This document shows, in pieces, positions 1 to 12,609 of a stretch of DNA of 64,000 nt. The stretch is from UBA10649 sp963700255 (GTDB lineage Bacteria; Actinomycetota; Actinomycetes; S36-B12). Location of the stretch: positions 62,001-126,000 of the forward strand of contig CAVOWW010000021.1 in assembly GCA_963700255.1 (NCBI GenBank), read 5' to 3'. The position numbers and the translations under genes were made by a program. The notes below the pieces were generated by a model. The model saw nothing but the letters and a program-made list of their open reading frames with translations. It had not been told where the DNA came from and made no database searches. Position 1 is the stretch's first letter; every line of letters starts with the position of its first letter.

Positions 1-90
1 GAGGATCCTCCAGTCGGAGGACCATGCGGCTGCCGTGAGCGCGGTGGCGCCCTTGCCGCGGAGCTCGCCGCCGGGGTGCGGGGAGCCTGA
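1..90 (+). CDS. trpA: Tryptophan synthase alpha chain, C-terminal end (partial, frameshift)
   Basis: Only the last 30 or so codons lie in the window. One frame reads RILQSEDHAAAVSAVA and a second, beginning near base 50, reads ALAAELAAGVRGA and stops at TGA 88-90. Joined, they look like the C-terminal helix of TrpA, which makes indole from indole-3-glycerol phosphate. One base seems to be missing around 48-51. The identification rests mainly on context: trpA stands directly before the thioredoxin-like gene and lgt in related actinobacteria. The sequence is too short for certainty. Confidence 0.5.
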   Translation, partial: EDPPVGGPCGCRERGGALAAELAAGVRGA

Positions 91-216
91 GCCGGCCGGT
101 GGTCCGCGGGAACCGGCGGATCCCTTGAAGCGTCAACCAAGCAGACCACGTACGGTGTACCGACACAGCTGTCCGCGCCCGGGCCCCGGGCGCAGCGAGA
201 CCGGGAGAGAGCGTTC

Positions 217-1059
217 ATGAGCGAGGCCGGGAAGAACCGTCGGGACCGTGCTGCGGCGGCGCGCGAGGAGGCGAACGCCGGGGAGCGGAAGCGCGAGCGG
301 ATGGTCCGGATCATCGGCGCCGTGACCGTGGTCGTCGTCGTGTTCGGCATCATCGGCGTGGCCCTCGTCGCTCGCAACTCCTCGGACACCTCGGCGGCCG
401 GCGTGACCGCGGCCGACCCCAACGCCCCGCTCCCGGCCGGTGCGCTGCCGGCAGACGACGAGCGTGCCTTCGGCGTCCCCTACCCGGGGACCGCCACCCC
501 CGACGCCCCCGTGCTGGAGATCTGGGAGGACTTCCAGTGCCCGGCGTGCGGCGCCGTCGAGCAGGCCAACGGAGCGGGCATCGAGTCGCTGGCCGACGCG
601 GGCAAGATCCAGCTCATCTGGCGCCCGAGCACGTTCCTGGACGCCAACCTCGGCAACGACGCCTCCGCTCGGGCGACGGCCGCCTGGGGCTGCGCCATCG
701 ACGCGGGCAAGGCGAAGGAGTACCACAACGTGGTCTTCGCGAACCAGCCCGAGCAGGAGGGCACCGGCTGGACCAACGAGCAGCTGCTCGGGTTCGCGGG
801 CGATGCGGGCATCACCGGCGCCGACCTCGACACCTTCACCCAGTGCGTCGCCGACACGACCTACCTGGGCTGGGCGGCGAACAGCACCGACGTCTTCTAC
901 ACCAGCAACATCCCCGGCACCCCGTTGGCGAAGCTGAACGGCGTGGAGATCCCGACGGAGATCCTGGTCGACCAGGCCTCGCTGGAGAAGATCGTGGACG
1001 AGGCAGCGGCGGCCGGCTCGGGCGATCCCTCACCTGCGGCATCGCCCGCGGCGTCCTGA
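217..1059 (+). CDS. Membrane-anchored DsbA/thioredoxin-fold disulfide oxidoreductase
   Basis: Protein of 280 residues. A charged cytoplasmic N-terminus rich in Arg, Lys, Ala and Glu (1-28) is followed by one membrane segment (about 29-52), a short linker and a thioredoxin_4/DsbA-like domain outside the membrane. The redox motif CPAC is at residues 108-111 in the context EDFQCPACGAVEQ. The tail is Ala/Ser/Pro-rich. Proteins of this type oxidise or isomerise cysteines in exported proteins; the partner is unknown. The ATG at 217 has a purine-rich stretch (gggagag) upstream. lgt follows 13 bases after the stop, the usual actinobacterial order, so the two are probably co-transcribed. Confidence 0.85.
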   Translation: MSEAGKNRRDRAAAAREEANAGERKRERMVRIIGAVTVVVVVFGIIGVALVARNSSDTSAAGVTAADPNAPLPAGALPADDERAFGVPYPGTATPDAPVLEIWEDFQCPACGAVEQANGAGIESLADAGKIQLIWRPSTFLDANLGNDASARATAAWGCAIDAGKAKEYHNVVFANQPEQEGTGWTNEQLLGFAGDAGITGADLDTFTQCVADTTYLGWAANSTDVFYTSNIPGTPLAKLNGVEIPTEILVDQASLEKIVDEAAAAGSGDPSPAASPAAS

Positions 1060-1072
1060 CCATCCCGCACCG

Positions 1073-1948
1073 GTGACCATCGCGTCGATCGCGGCATCGA
1101 TCCCCAGCCCCGAGCAGGGGGTCTGGTCGCTCGGCCCGGTGCCGATCCGGGCGTACGCGCTGCTGATCGTCCTCGGCATCATCGTCGCCGCGTGGTGGGG
1201 CAACCGGCGCTACGTCGCCCGTGGCGGCGAGCCGAGCGTCATCACCGACGTCGCCATCTGGGCCGTGCCGTTCGGCATCGTGGGCGGGCGGATCTACCAC
1301 GTCGTCTCGGACAACCAGCTCTACTTCGGGCCCGACGGCGCCGGCTGGGTGGCGGCCCTGCGCATCTGGGACGGCGGCCTGGGCATCTGGGGTGCGGTCG
1401 CCTTCGGCGCGCTGGGCGCGTGGATCGGCGCCCGCCGGGCCGGTGTCCTGCTGCCGCCGGTGGGCGATGCGGTCGCGCCCGGCATCGCCGTCGCCCAGGC
1501 CATCGGACGGTGGGGCAACTGGTTCAACCAGGAGCTGTTCGGGGCGCCCACCGATGTGCCGTGGGGCCTGGAGATCGACGCGATCCACCGTCCCGCCGGA
1601 TACGAGCAGTTCGCGACCTTCCACCCGACGTTCCTGTACGAGTCGCTCTGGCTCATCGGCGTGGCGCTGGTGCTGGTCTGGGCCGACCGGCGTTTCCAGA
1701 TGGGCCACGGCCGGGTGTTCGCCCTGTACGTGCTGCTCTACTGCTCCGGGCGGATCTGGATCGAGGCCCTGCGGATCGACACGGCCAACACCGTCCTGGG
1801 GCTGCGCCTCAACGTGTGGACAGCGCTCGTGGTCGGAATAGGGGCGCTCGCCTACCTCGTCCTCTCGTCGCGGATGCGACCCGGTCGGGAGACGGTCCTC
1901 ACCCGCTCGGATCGCACCCCGCAGGTGGAGCAGCCACCGGTCGGGTAG
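1073..1948 (+). CDS. lgt: Prolipoprotein diacylglyceryl transferase
   Basis: Lgt moves a diacylglyceryl group from phosphatidylglycerol to the lipobox cysteine of prolipoproteins, the first step of lipoprotein maturation at the outer face of the membrane. The 291-residue protein has about seven hydrophobic segments and the Lgt signature GRWGNWFNQELFG near residue 145, with the conserved Arg, Asn and Glu. Further on are HPTFLYESLW and CSGRIWIEALR, also typical. The start is GTG at 1073, with no clear ribosome binding site, 13 bases after the thioredoxin-like gene. The stop codon TAG is part of a TAGTCT box that may be the -10 element for gltB. Confidence 0.95.
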   Translation: MTIASIAASIPSPEQGVWSLGPVPIRAYALLIVLGIIVAAWWGNRRYVARGGEPSVITDVAIWAVPFGIVGGRIYHVVSDNQLYFGPDGAGWVAALRIWDGGLGIWGAVAFGALGAWIGARRAGVLLPPVGDAVAPGIAVAQAIGRWGNWFNQELFGAPTDVPWGLEIDAIHRPAGYEQFATFHPTFLYESLWLIGVALVLVWADRRFQMGHGRVFALYVLLYCSGRIWIEALRIDTANTVLGLRLNVWTALVVGIGALAYLVLSSRMRPGRETVLTRSDRTPQVEQPPVG

Positions 1949-1951
1949 TCT
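1946..1951 (+). promoter_or_regulatory. Candidate -10 box (TAGTCT) for gltB
   Basis: TAGTCT fits the TANNNT form seen before many genes in this window. It overlaps the lgt stop codon. A start about 7 bases downstream would give gltB a leader of roughly 90 nt, followed by a ribosome binding site (gaagg) before ATG 2048. No -35 element is clear. Confidence 0.4.
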
Positions 1952-2047
1952 GACGCCCCGCGGGCCAACGTCGTCCCGTGCACGGCAGCATGGCCCGTCC
2001 GGGCCGGCACTCCCTCATGGGGGTGGGCTGCCATCGGACGACGAAGG

Positions 2048-6590
<4,543 letters not shown>

Positions 6591-6598
<8 letters not shown>

Positions 6599-8045
6599 TC
6601 CGAAGGGCTTCCTGACCACGGGTCGGGAGCTGCCGACGAGGCGCCCGGTGGACGTGCGGATCCAGGACTGGCGCGAGGTGTACGAGCCGTTCCCGGCCGA
6701 GCAGCTCGAGAAGCAGGCCGGCCGGTGCATGGACTGCGGAATCCCGTTCTGCCACAACGGCTGCCCCCTCGGCAACCTCATCCCCGAGTGGAACAACCTC
6801 GTCTGGCAGCACGACTGGAAGGACGCCATCGAGCGCCTGCATGCGACCAACAACTTCCCGGAGTTCACCGGGCGGCTGTGCCCGGCACCATGCGAGACGG
6901 CCTGCGTCCTGGGCATCAACCAGGACGCCGTCACCATCAAGCAGGTCGAGGTGTCGATCATCGACCGTGCATGGGACGAGGGCTGGGTCACCCCGCAGGC
7001 GCCCGTCCGGCACACCGGCAAGACCGTCGCCGTGATCGGGTCAGGCCCCGCCGGGCTGGCCGCAGCCCAGCAGCTCGCGCGTGCGGGCCATACCGTGGCC
7101 GTGTTCGAGCGGGCCGACCGGATCGGCGGGCTGCTGCGCTACGGCATCCCCGAGTTCAAGATGGAGAAGCGGCACCTCGACCGCCGACTGGCGCAGATGG
7201 AGGCCGAGGGCGTCAAGTTCCGCTCCGGGGTCGAGATCGGGATCGACCTCACGGGGGAGGACCTGCGGCTGCGCTACGACGCCGTGGTCGTCGCGATCGG
7301 CGCCACGGCATGGCGCGAGCTGCCCGTGCCCGGACGCGACCTGACCGGCGTCTACCAGGCGATGGAGTACCTGCCGCTCGCGAACCGCGTGCAGCAGGGC
7401 GACCTGGAGTCCTCGCCCATCGACGTTCGCGGCAAGCACGTGGTCATCATCGGTGGTGGTGACACCGGAGCCGACTGTCTCGGCACGTCGCATCGTCAGG
7501 GGGCCGCCTCGGTGACCCAGCTGGAGATCATGCCGACGCCGCCGGCGACCCGTCCGGATGCGCAGCCATGGCCGACGTACCCGATGACCTACCGGGTCTC
7601 GAGTGCGCACGAGGAGGGCGGGGAGCGGATCTTCGCGGTGTCGACCGAGTCCTTCGTCGATGACGGATCGGGGCGCGTCCGCGCGCTTCGGCTCGTCGAG
7701 GTCGAGCCGCACGAGGGCGGGTTCCGACCGCGTGAGGGGTCGCAGCGGGAGATCCCGGCCGACTTCGTCTTCCTCGCGATGGGCTTCGTCGGTCCCGAGC
7801 AGGGTGGTCTCATCGAGCAGCTCGGGCTCTCGGTCGACCAGCGCGGGAGCATCGTGCGCGACGCCGGATACCGGTCGGAGGTGCCGGGCGTGTTCGTCGC
7901 TGGCGATGCGGGGCGGGGGCAGTCGCTGATCGTCTGGGCCATCGCCGAGGGGCGCGCGGCCGCCGCGGCGGTCGACGCCCACCTCATGGGGAGCACCAAC
8001 CTGCCATCGCCGATCCCCGCCACAGCACGTCCGCTGCTTGTGTGA
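6591..8045 (+). CDS. gltD: Glutamate synthase (NADPH) small subunit
   Basis: GltD oxidises NADPH and passes electrons through FAD and iron-sulfur clusters to GltB. The 484-residue protein has an N-terminal cluster region CMDCGIPFCHNGC from residue 46. It has an FAD Rossmann motif VIGSGPAG near 147 and an NADPH motif VIIGGGDTG near 285. Near the C-terminus GVFVAGDAGRGQSLIVWAI closes the FAD site. The ATG lies inside the last codons of gltB, so translation of the two subunits is probably coupled. No frameshift is seen here, in contrast to the end of gltB. Confidence 0.96.
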
Positions 8046-8074
8046 CCCACACCACTCCTGCAACCGCTTACGGA

Positions 8075-8080
8075 TAGGCT
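8075..8080 (+). promoter_or_regulatory. -10 box TAGGCT of pyk, leaderless spacing
   Basis: TAGGCT ends 7 bases before the ATG of pyk (8088). A transcript from this box would begin at or next to the start codon. There is no Shine-Dalgarno sequence between them. Confidence 0.55.
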
Positions 8081-8087
8081 CCCCCTC

Positions 8088-9524
8088 ATGCGTCGCGCCA
8101 AGATCGTTGCCACCCTCGGACCCGCCACCAGCTCACTGGAGGAGATCCGCGGCCTCGTGGCCGCCGGGATGGACGTCGCTCGCCTCAACCTGTCGCACGG
8201 CTCGCACGACGTTCACCAGAAGGTGTACGAGAACGTCCGGGCCGCCGCGGACGAGGTGGGCCGCGGCGTCGGCATCCTGGTCGACCTGCAGGGGCCGAAG
8301 ATCCGGCTTGGGCGGTTCGCCTCCGGGCCCGTCCTGCTGGAGAACGGCGCCGAGTTCATCGTCACGACCGACGACGTGCCCGGTGACGGTCGCATGGTCT
8401 CGACCACCTACTCCGGGCTGCCGAACGACGTCACGCCGGGCGACCTGGTCCTGGTGGACGACGGTCGCGTCGAGCTGAAGGTCACGAAGGTCGACGGCAA
8501 CAACGTCCACACCGTCGTGGTCGAGGGCGGCCGCGTCTCCGACAACAAGGGCTTCAACCTGCCCGGGGTGGCCGTCAGCGTGCCCGCGCTGTCGGAGAAG
8601 GACCGCGAGGACCTGCGCTGGGCTCTTCGCACCGGTGCCGACCTCATCGCGCTCTCCTTCGTGCGCAGCGCCGCCGACGTGGCCGACGTGCACGAGATCA
8701 TGGACGAGGAGGGAGTGCGGCTCCCCGTCCTGGCCAAGGTCGAGAAGCCCCAGGCGATCGAGAACCTCGAGGAGATCATCGCGGCGTTCGACGGGGTGAT
8801 GGTGGCGCGCGGCGACCTCGGCGTGGAGCTGCCCCTCGAGGCCGTCCCGCTGGTCCAGAAGCGGGCCATCCACCTGTGCCGCGAGGCGGGCAAGCCGGTC
8901 ATCGTCGCCACGCAGATGCTCGACTCGATGGCCGTGGCCAACCGCCCCACCCGCGCCGAGGCGAGTGACGTGGCCAACGCGGTGCTCGACGGTGCCGACG
9001 CGCTGATGCTGTCGGGGGAGACGAGCGTCGGCGACCACCCGAACCTCGTCGTCGAGACGATGAGCCGCATCATCGAGCACGTCGAGACGTGGGCGCTGCA
9101 CCAGCTGCCGGCGCTGTCCGACCCGTGGACCGGCTCGACCGCGCGGGCGCTCACCCATGCCGCGGTCGACGTCGCCGAGGGCGTCGACGCGACCCACCTG
9201 ATCGCGTTCACCGAGACCGGCTCCTCGGCCCGGCTGATCGCCCGCTGGCGGCACCGCACGCCGCTGCTCGCCTTCACGCCGAACCCGCGGGTGCGCAGCC
9301 AGCTGTCGCTCGTGTGGGGCGTCGAGACGTTCCTCGTGCCGAACGTGGAGCACACCGACGACATGGTCGTCCAGGTCGACAAGGCCCTGCTCGAGATCGG
9401 CCGGGCCACCTTCGGCGACCGGGTCGTGATCGTGGCCGGCGTGCCGCCGGGCGTCCCCGGCACCACGAACGGCATGCGCGTGCACAAGATGGGCAGCGCG
9501 GCGCGGTTCAACGCCGGCGTCTGA
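8088..9524 (+). CDS. pyk: Pyruvate kinase
   Basis: Pyruvate kinase converts phosphoenolpyruvate and ADP to pyruvate and ATP. The 478-residue protein starts RRAKIVATLGPATSS, as usual. It carries LNLSHGSHDVH with the substrate and potassium-binding residues, VDLQGPKIRLG, the active-site segment VLAKVEKPQAIENLEEI, and MVARGDLGVELP. The C-terminal domain reads through ATHLIAFTETGSSARLIARWR to MGSAARFNAGV. The ATG at 8088 follows a TAGGCT box directly, so the message is probably leaderless and separate from gltBD. A repeat element begins 8 bases after the stop. Confidence 0.96.
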   Translation: MRRAKIVATLGPATSSLEEIRGLVAAGMDVARLNLSHGSHDVHQKVYENVRAAADEVGRGVGILVDLQGPKIRLGRFASGPVLLENGAEFIVTTDDVPGDGRMVSTTYSGLPNDVTPGDLVLVDDGRVELKVTKVDGNNVHTVVVEGGRVSDNKGFNLPGVAVSVPALSEKDREDLRWALRTGADLIALSFVRSAADVADVHEIMDEEGVRLPVLAKVEKPQAIENLEEIIAAFDGVMVARGDLGVELPLEAVPLVQKRAIHLCREAGKPVIVATQMLDSMAVANRPTRAEASDVANAVLDGADALMLSGETSVGDHPNLVVETMSRIIEHVETWALHQLPALSDPWTGSTARALTHAAVDVAEGVDATHLIAFTETGSSARLIARWRHRTPLLAFTPNPRVRSQLSLVWGVETFLVPNVEHTDDMVVQVDKALLEIGRATFGDRVVIVAGVPPGVPGTTNGMRVHKMGSAARFNAGV

Positions 9525-9531
9525 CCCCGCT

Positions 9532-9605
9532 CGTTTGTCCCGGAAACCGGGACCAATCGACGGTTAGCCAGGGGGATGGCCTCCGGACCGCGCATCTGTC
9601 CCGGT
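9532..9605 (+). repeat. 74-nt palindromic repeat, copy 1
   Basis: The unit has three parts. The first is a 33-nt block (9532-9564) with a perfect small palindrome GTCCCGGAAACCGGGAC. The second is a variable 29-nt middle. The third is a 12-nt block ATCTGTCCCGGT (9594-9605). The same blocks at the same 62-nt distance occur in copies 2 and 3. Copy 1 starts 8 bases after the pyk stop and faces copy 2 in inverted orientation. There is no T-run after the small palindrome, so it is not a standard terminator. Confidence 0.75.
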
Positions 9606-9667
9606 GGCTCGTCGTGGCCGATCCACGGATGCTCGTCGGCCGAGTCCAGCCTCGGGCCATGCACCCG

Positions 9668-9741
9668 ACCGGGACAGATCGGCAGTGAGGTGCCACGGGG
9701 AGGACCGGACCGCCGAGTGGTCCCGGAATCCGGGACAAACG
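9668..9741 (-). repeat. 74-nt palindromic repeat, copy 2 (inverted)
   Basis: Read on the minus strand this is the same unit as copy 1. The outer 33-nt block (9709-9741) matches it except at about 5 positions: the palindrome loop is changed from AA to TT together, and there are three other single changes. The inner 12-nt block ACCGGGACAGAT (9668-9679) is an exact reverse complement. Together copies 1 and 2 form a nested inverted repeat of 210 bases, resembling a REP doublet (REPIN). Confidence 0.75.
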
Positions 9742-9784
9742 GGTAGTGGGGAAGGGCCTGGGGAAGGGGCGGTCGCGCGCCCAC

Positions 9785-9790
9785 TAGGCT
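9785..9790 (+). promoter_or_regulatory. -10 box TAGGCT of the pyr operon
   Basis: The same hexamer stands before pyk, rpe and hisE. Transcription from it should begin near 9797, only a few bases before the PyrR-binding hairpin, leaving a short leader of about 50 nt before pyrR. Confidence 0.5.
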
Positions 9791-9805
9791 GCTCTCGATC
9801 GACAT

Positions 9806-9837
9806 CCTTTAATGCCCGTCCAGTGAGGCGGGGAAGG
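9806..9837 (+). promoter_or_regulatory. PyrR-binding RNA hairpin of the pyr operon leader
   Basis: The RNA begins CCTTTAATGCCC, carries the loop GTCCAGTGAGG and closes with CGGGGAAGG. CCTT pairs with AAGG, CCCG pairs with CGGG, and an internal bulge lies between. This matches the known PyrR recognition form with UCCAGNGAGG in the loop. In this group of bacteria PyrR bound here is expected to block translation or transcription of the operon when UMP is plentiful. No terminator or antiterminator is evident, and the hairpin lies 8 bases before the pyrR start, so translation control is more likely. Confidence 0.75.
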
Positions 9838-9845
9838 GGGTCCGC

Positions 9846-10394
9846 ATGGATTCTGCGCGCGTGCACGTCGTCCTCGACGATGCCGACATCGGCCGCGCCA
9901 TCCGCCGCATCGCCCACGAGATCGTGGAGAAGTCGCGCGGCTCCGAATCGCTCATCCTCCTGGGCATCCCCACCCGCGGCGTCGCCCTCGCGCAGCGCAT
10001 CGCGGCGGCCATCGCGTCCATCGAGGGCACCGAGGTGCCGGTGGGGGCGCTCGACATCACGCTCTACCGCGACGACCTCCGGCTGCGCCCAGCACGTGCG
10101 CTCGAGCCGACGACGATCCCGCCGGGGGGCATCGACGACAAGGTCGTGATCCTCGTCGACGACGTCCTCTTCTCGGGGCGCACCGTGCGAGCCGCCCTGG
10201 ACGCGCTGAACGACGTGGGGCGGCCCGCAGCTGTCCAGCTCGCGGTCCTCGTCGACCGTGGCCATCGGCAGCTGCCCATCCGGCCCGACTACGTCGGCAA
10301 GAACCTGCCGACCTCGCTGACGGAGCAGGTCAGGGTCGAGGTTGCGGACGTCGACGGCGCCGACCGGGTCACGATCCTCGGAGAGGCATCGTGA
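9846..10394 (+). CDS. pyrR: Bifunctional pyr operon regulator / uracil phosphoribosyltransferase
   Basis: PyrR binds pyr mRNA in response to UMP and also has weak uracil phosphoribosyltransferase activity. The 182-residue protein has the type I PRTase fold, with the PRPP loop VILVDDVLFSGRTVRAALDAL around residue 100 and VDRGHRQLPIRPDYVGKNLPT near the C-terminus, both characteristic of PyrR. It is the first gene of the pyrimidine operon and lies directly behind its own target hairpin. The last 4 bases overlap pyrB. Confidence 0.95.
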   Translation: MDSARVHVVLDDADIGRAIRRIAHEIVEKSRGSESLILLGIPTRGVALAQRIAAAIASIEGTEVPVGALDITLYRDDLRLRPARALEPTTIPPGGIDDKVVILVDDVLFSGRTVRAALDALNDVGRPAAVQLAVLVDRGHRQLPIRPDYVGKNLPTSLTEQVRVEVADVDGADRVTILGEAS

Positions 10395-11329
10395 AGCACC
10401 TGCTGTCGGCCGCCGACCTGAGCCGCGACGACGCAGTGCTCGTGCTCGACACCGCGGCCGAGCTCGCCGCGGTCACCGACCGGTCCGTCAAGAAGCTGCC
10501 CACCCTGCGCGGGCGCACGGTCGTGAACCTGTTCTTCGAGGACTCCACCCGCACCCGGATCTCCTTCGAGGTCGCCGCCAAGCGGCTCTCGGCCGATGTC
10601 ATCAACTTCGCCGCCAAGGGCTCGTCCGTGTCGAAGGGCGAGAGCCTGAAGGACACCGCGCTGACCCTCGAGGCCATGGGAGCGGATGCCGTCGTCATCC
10701 GGCACGGGTCGTCGGGTGCTCCGCACCGGCTGGCCACCGCCGGCTGGATCGGCGGCTCCGTCGTGAACGCCGGCGACGGCACGCACGAGCACCCGACGCA
10801 GGCGCTTCTGGACGCCTTCACGATCCGTCGCCACCTGCGCGACGGCCAGGGGGACCTGTCGGGGCTTCGCGTCGCGGTCGTGGGCGACATCCTCCACAGC
10901 CGGGTCGCACGGTCCAATGTCCTGCTCCTGCGGACCCTTGGCGCGGATGTGACGCTGGTCGCGCCGCCCACCCTGATGCCCTACGGGGTCGAGTCGTGGC
11001 CGTGCGCCATGACGTACGACATCGACTCGGTGCTGCCGGACGTCGACGCCGTGATGATGCTCCGGGTGCAGGGCGAACGCATGCAGGCCGCCTACTTCCC
11101 GTCGACGCTCGAGTACTCGCGGCTGTACGGGCTCGACGCCCGACGCATGTCGCTGCTGCCCGACCACGCCATCGTCATGCACCCCGGCCCCATGAACCGC
11201 GGCATGGAGATCTCCGCGGACGTCGCGGACTCACCCCGCGCGGTCATGGTCGAGCAGGTGGCGAACGGGGTCAGCGTGCGAATGGCCGTGCTCTACCTGC
11301 TGCTCGGCGGGATGAAGGAGGAGATCTGA
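10391..11329 (+). CDS. pyrB: Aspartate carbamoyltransferase catalytic chain
   Basis: PyrB joins carbamoyl phosphate and aspartate, the committed step of pyrimidine synthesis. The 312-residue protein has the carbamoyl phosphate loop FEDSTRTRISFE near residue 50, the HEHPTQALLDAFTI segment, and MMLRVQGERM and HPGPMNRG, which distinguish it from ornithine carbamoyltransferase. The start is GTG, overlapping pyrR by 4 bases, and the stop shares one base with pyrC. No regulatory pyrI gene is present, as usual in actinobacteria. Confidence 0.96.
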   Translation: MKHLLSAADLSRDDAVLVLDTAAELAAVTDRSVKKLPTLRGRTVVNLFFEDSTRTRISFEVAAKRLSADVINFAAKGSSVSKGESLKDTALTLEAMGADAVVIRHGSSGAPHRLATAGWIGGSVVNAGDGTHEHPTQALLDAFTIRRHLRDGQGDLSGLRVAVVGDILHSRVARSNVLLLRTLGADVTLVAPPTLMPYGVESWPCAMTYDIDSVLPDVDAVMMLRVQGERMQAAYFPSTLEYSRLYGLDARRMSLLPDHAIVMHPGPMNRGMEISADVADSPRAVMVEQVANGVSVRMAVLYLLLGGMKEEI

Positions 11330-12609
11330 TGGCTCACGTGCTGCGCGGGGTGCGTCCCTACGGCGAGGAGCCGGTCGACATCGTCGTCTCCGACGGAGTG
11401 ATCACCGAGCTCGCGCCTGCCGGTACGGCGAGCGGCGACGTGATCGACTCCGACGGTCTCGTCGCCCTGCCGGGCTTCGTCGACCTGCACACGCACCTGC
11501 GCGAGCCTGGCCGGGAGGATGCCGAGACCGTGCTCACCGGCTCGCGCGCCGCCGCCCTGGGCGGCTTCACGTGCGTGCACGCCATGGCCAACACCAACCC
11601 CGTCGCCGACACCGCCGGCGTGGTCGAGCAGGTGTGGCGCCTGGGCCAGGTGGCCGGTCTGGTGGACGTGCGCCCCGTCGGAGCAGTGACCGTCGGTCTC
11701 GGCGGGGAGCGGATGGCCGAGCTCGGAGCCATGGCGCACTCGGCCGCGGAGGTCCGGGTGTTCAGCGACGACGGCAAGTGCGTGCACGATGCCGTCCTGA
11801 TGCGCCGGGCGCTCGAGTACGTCAAGGCCTTCGGCGGCGTCGTCGCGCAGCACGCCCAGGAGCCCCGGCTCACCGAGCACGCCCAGATGAACGAGGGGGA
11901 GCTGTCCGGACGGCTCGGCCTGGTCGGCTGGCCGGCGGTCGCGGAGGAGGCGATCATCGCCCGCGACGTCCTGCTGGCCCAGCACGTCGGCTCCCGCCTG
12001 CACGTCTGCCACGTCTCGACCGCCGGATCCGTCGAGGTGATCCGCTGGGCGAAGGCCCGCGGCGTCCCGGTCACCGCCGAGGTCACTCCGCACCACCTGA
12101 TGCTCACCGAGGACCTCGTGACGTCCTACGACCCGCTGTTCAAGGTCAACCCGCCGCTGCGCACTGCGGACGACCTCGCCGCCCTGCGGGCGGCCCTGGC
12201 CGACGGAACGATCGACGCCATCGCCACCGACCACGCTCCGCATCCGCATGAGGACAAGGACTGCGAGTGGGCGGCCGCCGCGATGGGCATGCTCGGGCTC
12301 GAGACGGCGTTCAACGTCGCGATGGCCACCATGGTGGAGCCGGGCCTGCTGTCCTGGCGGGAGCTCGCCGACCGCATGTCCGTCCGCCCCGCGCGCATCG
12401 GCGGGGTGTCCACCCAGGGGCATCACCTCGTCGTGGGCGCCGTGGCCAACATCGCGGTCGTCGATCCGTCCGGGTCGCGCACCATCACGCCGACGTCGCT
12501 GGCATCCAAGAGCCGCAACACGCCGTACGCGGGCATGGAGCTGCCGGGACGCGTCGTGCACACGCTGTTCGCCGGCACGCCCACGGTCCTCGACGGAGCC
12601 CTGGCATGA
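11329..12609 (+). CDS. pyrC: Dihydroorotase
   Basis: PyrC closes carbamoyl aspartate to dihydroorotate. The 426-residue protein belongs to the amidohydrolase class with metal ligands in DLHTHLREPG (about 51-60), HAQEPRLTEH, HVCHVS and IATDHAPH. KCVHDAVLMRRALEYV and NPPLRTADD are typical of this dihydroorotase subtype. The ATG overlaps the pyrB stop by one base (tgATG) and the end overlaps the next gene by 4 bases, so translation is coupled through the operon. Confidence 0.96.
   Translation: MAHVLRGVRPYGEEPVDIVVSDGVITELAPAGTASGDVIDSDGLVALPGFVDLHTHLREPGREDAETVLTGSRAAALGGFTCVHAMANTNPVADTAGVVEQVWRLGQVAGLVDVRPVGAVTVGLGGERMAELGAMAHSAAEVRVFSDDGKCVHDAVLMRRALEYVKAFGGVVAQHAQEPRLTEHAQMNEGELSGRLGLVGWPAVAEEAIIARDVLLAQHVGSRLHVCHVSTAGSVEVIRWAKARGVPVTAEVTPHHLMLTEDLVTSYDPLFKVNPPLRTADDLAALRAALADGTIDAIATDHAPHPHEDKDCEWAAAAMGMLGLETAFNVAMATMVEPGLLSWRELADRMSVRPARIGGVSTQGHHLVVGAVANIAVVDPSGSRTITPTSLASKSRNTPYAGMELPGRVVHTLFAGTPTVLDGALA

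Larger units (their letters stand above)
9525..9845. other. Intergenic region between pyk and pyrR
   Basis: No gene is seen in these 321 bases. The region holds an inverted pair of a 74-nt repeat (9532-9605 and 9668-9741), a 62-base spacer between the two copies, then a promoter box (9785-9790) and a PyrR-binding RNA hairpin (9806-9837). These are listed separately. Confidence 0.85.

Noticed and set aside
35..220. Short open frame at the window start reading MSAVAPLPRSSPPG
   Set aside because: It is explained better as the end of trpA with one missing base; the Pro-rich peptide has no family features and the next gene starts inside its end.
10391..11329. Possibility that this carbamoyltransferase is ArgF, which is missing from the arg operon
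   Set aside because: Its motifs (VMMLRVQGERM, HPGPMNRG) and its place between pyrR and pyrC are those of PyrB.
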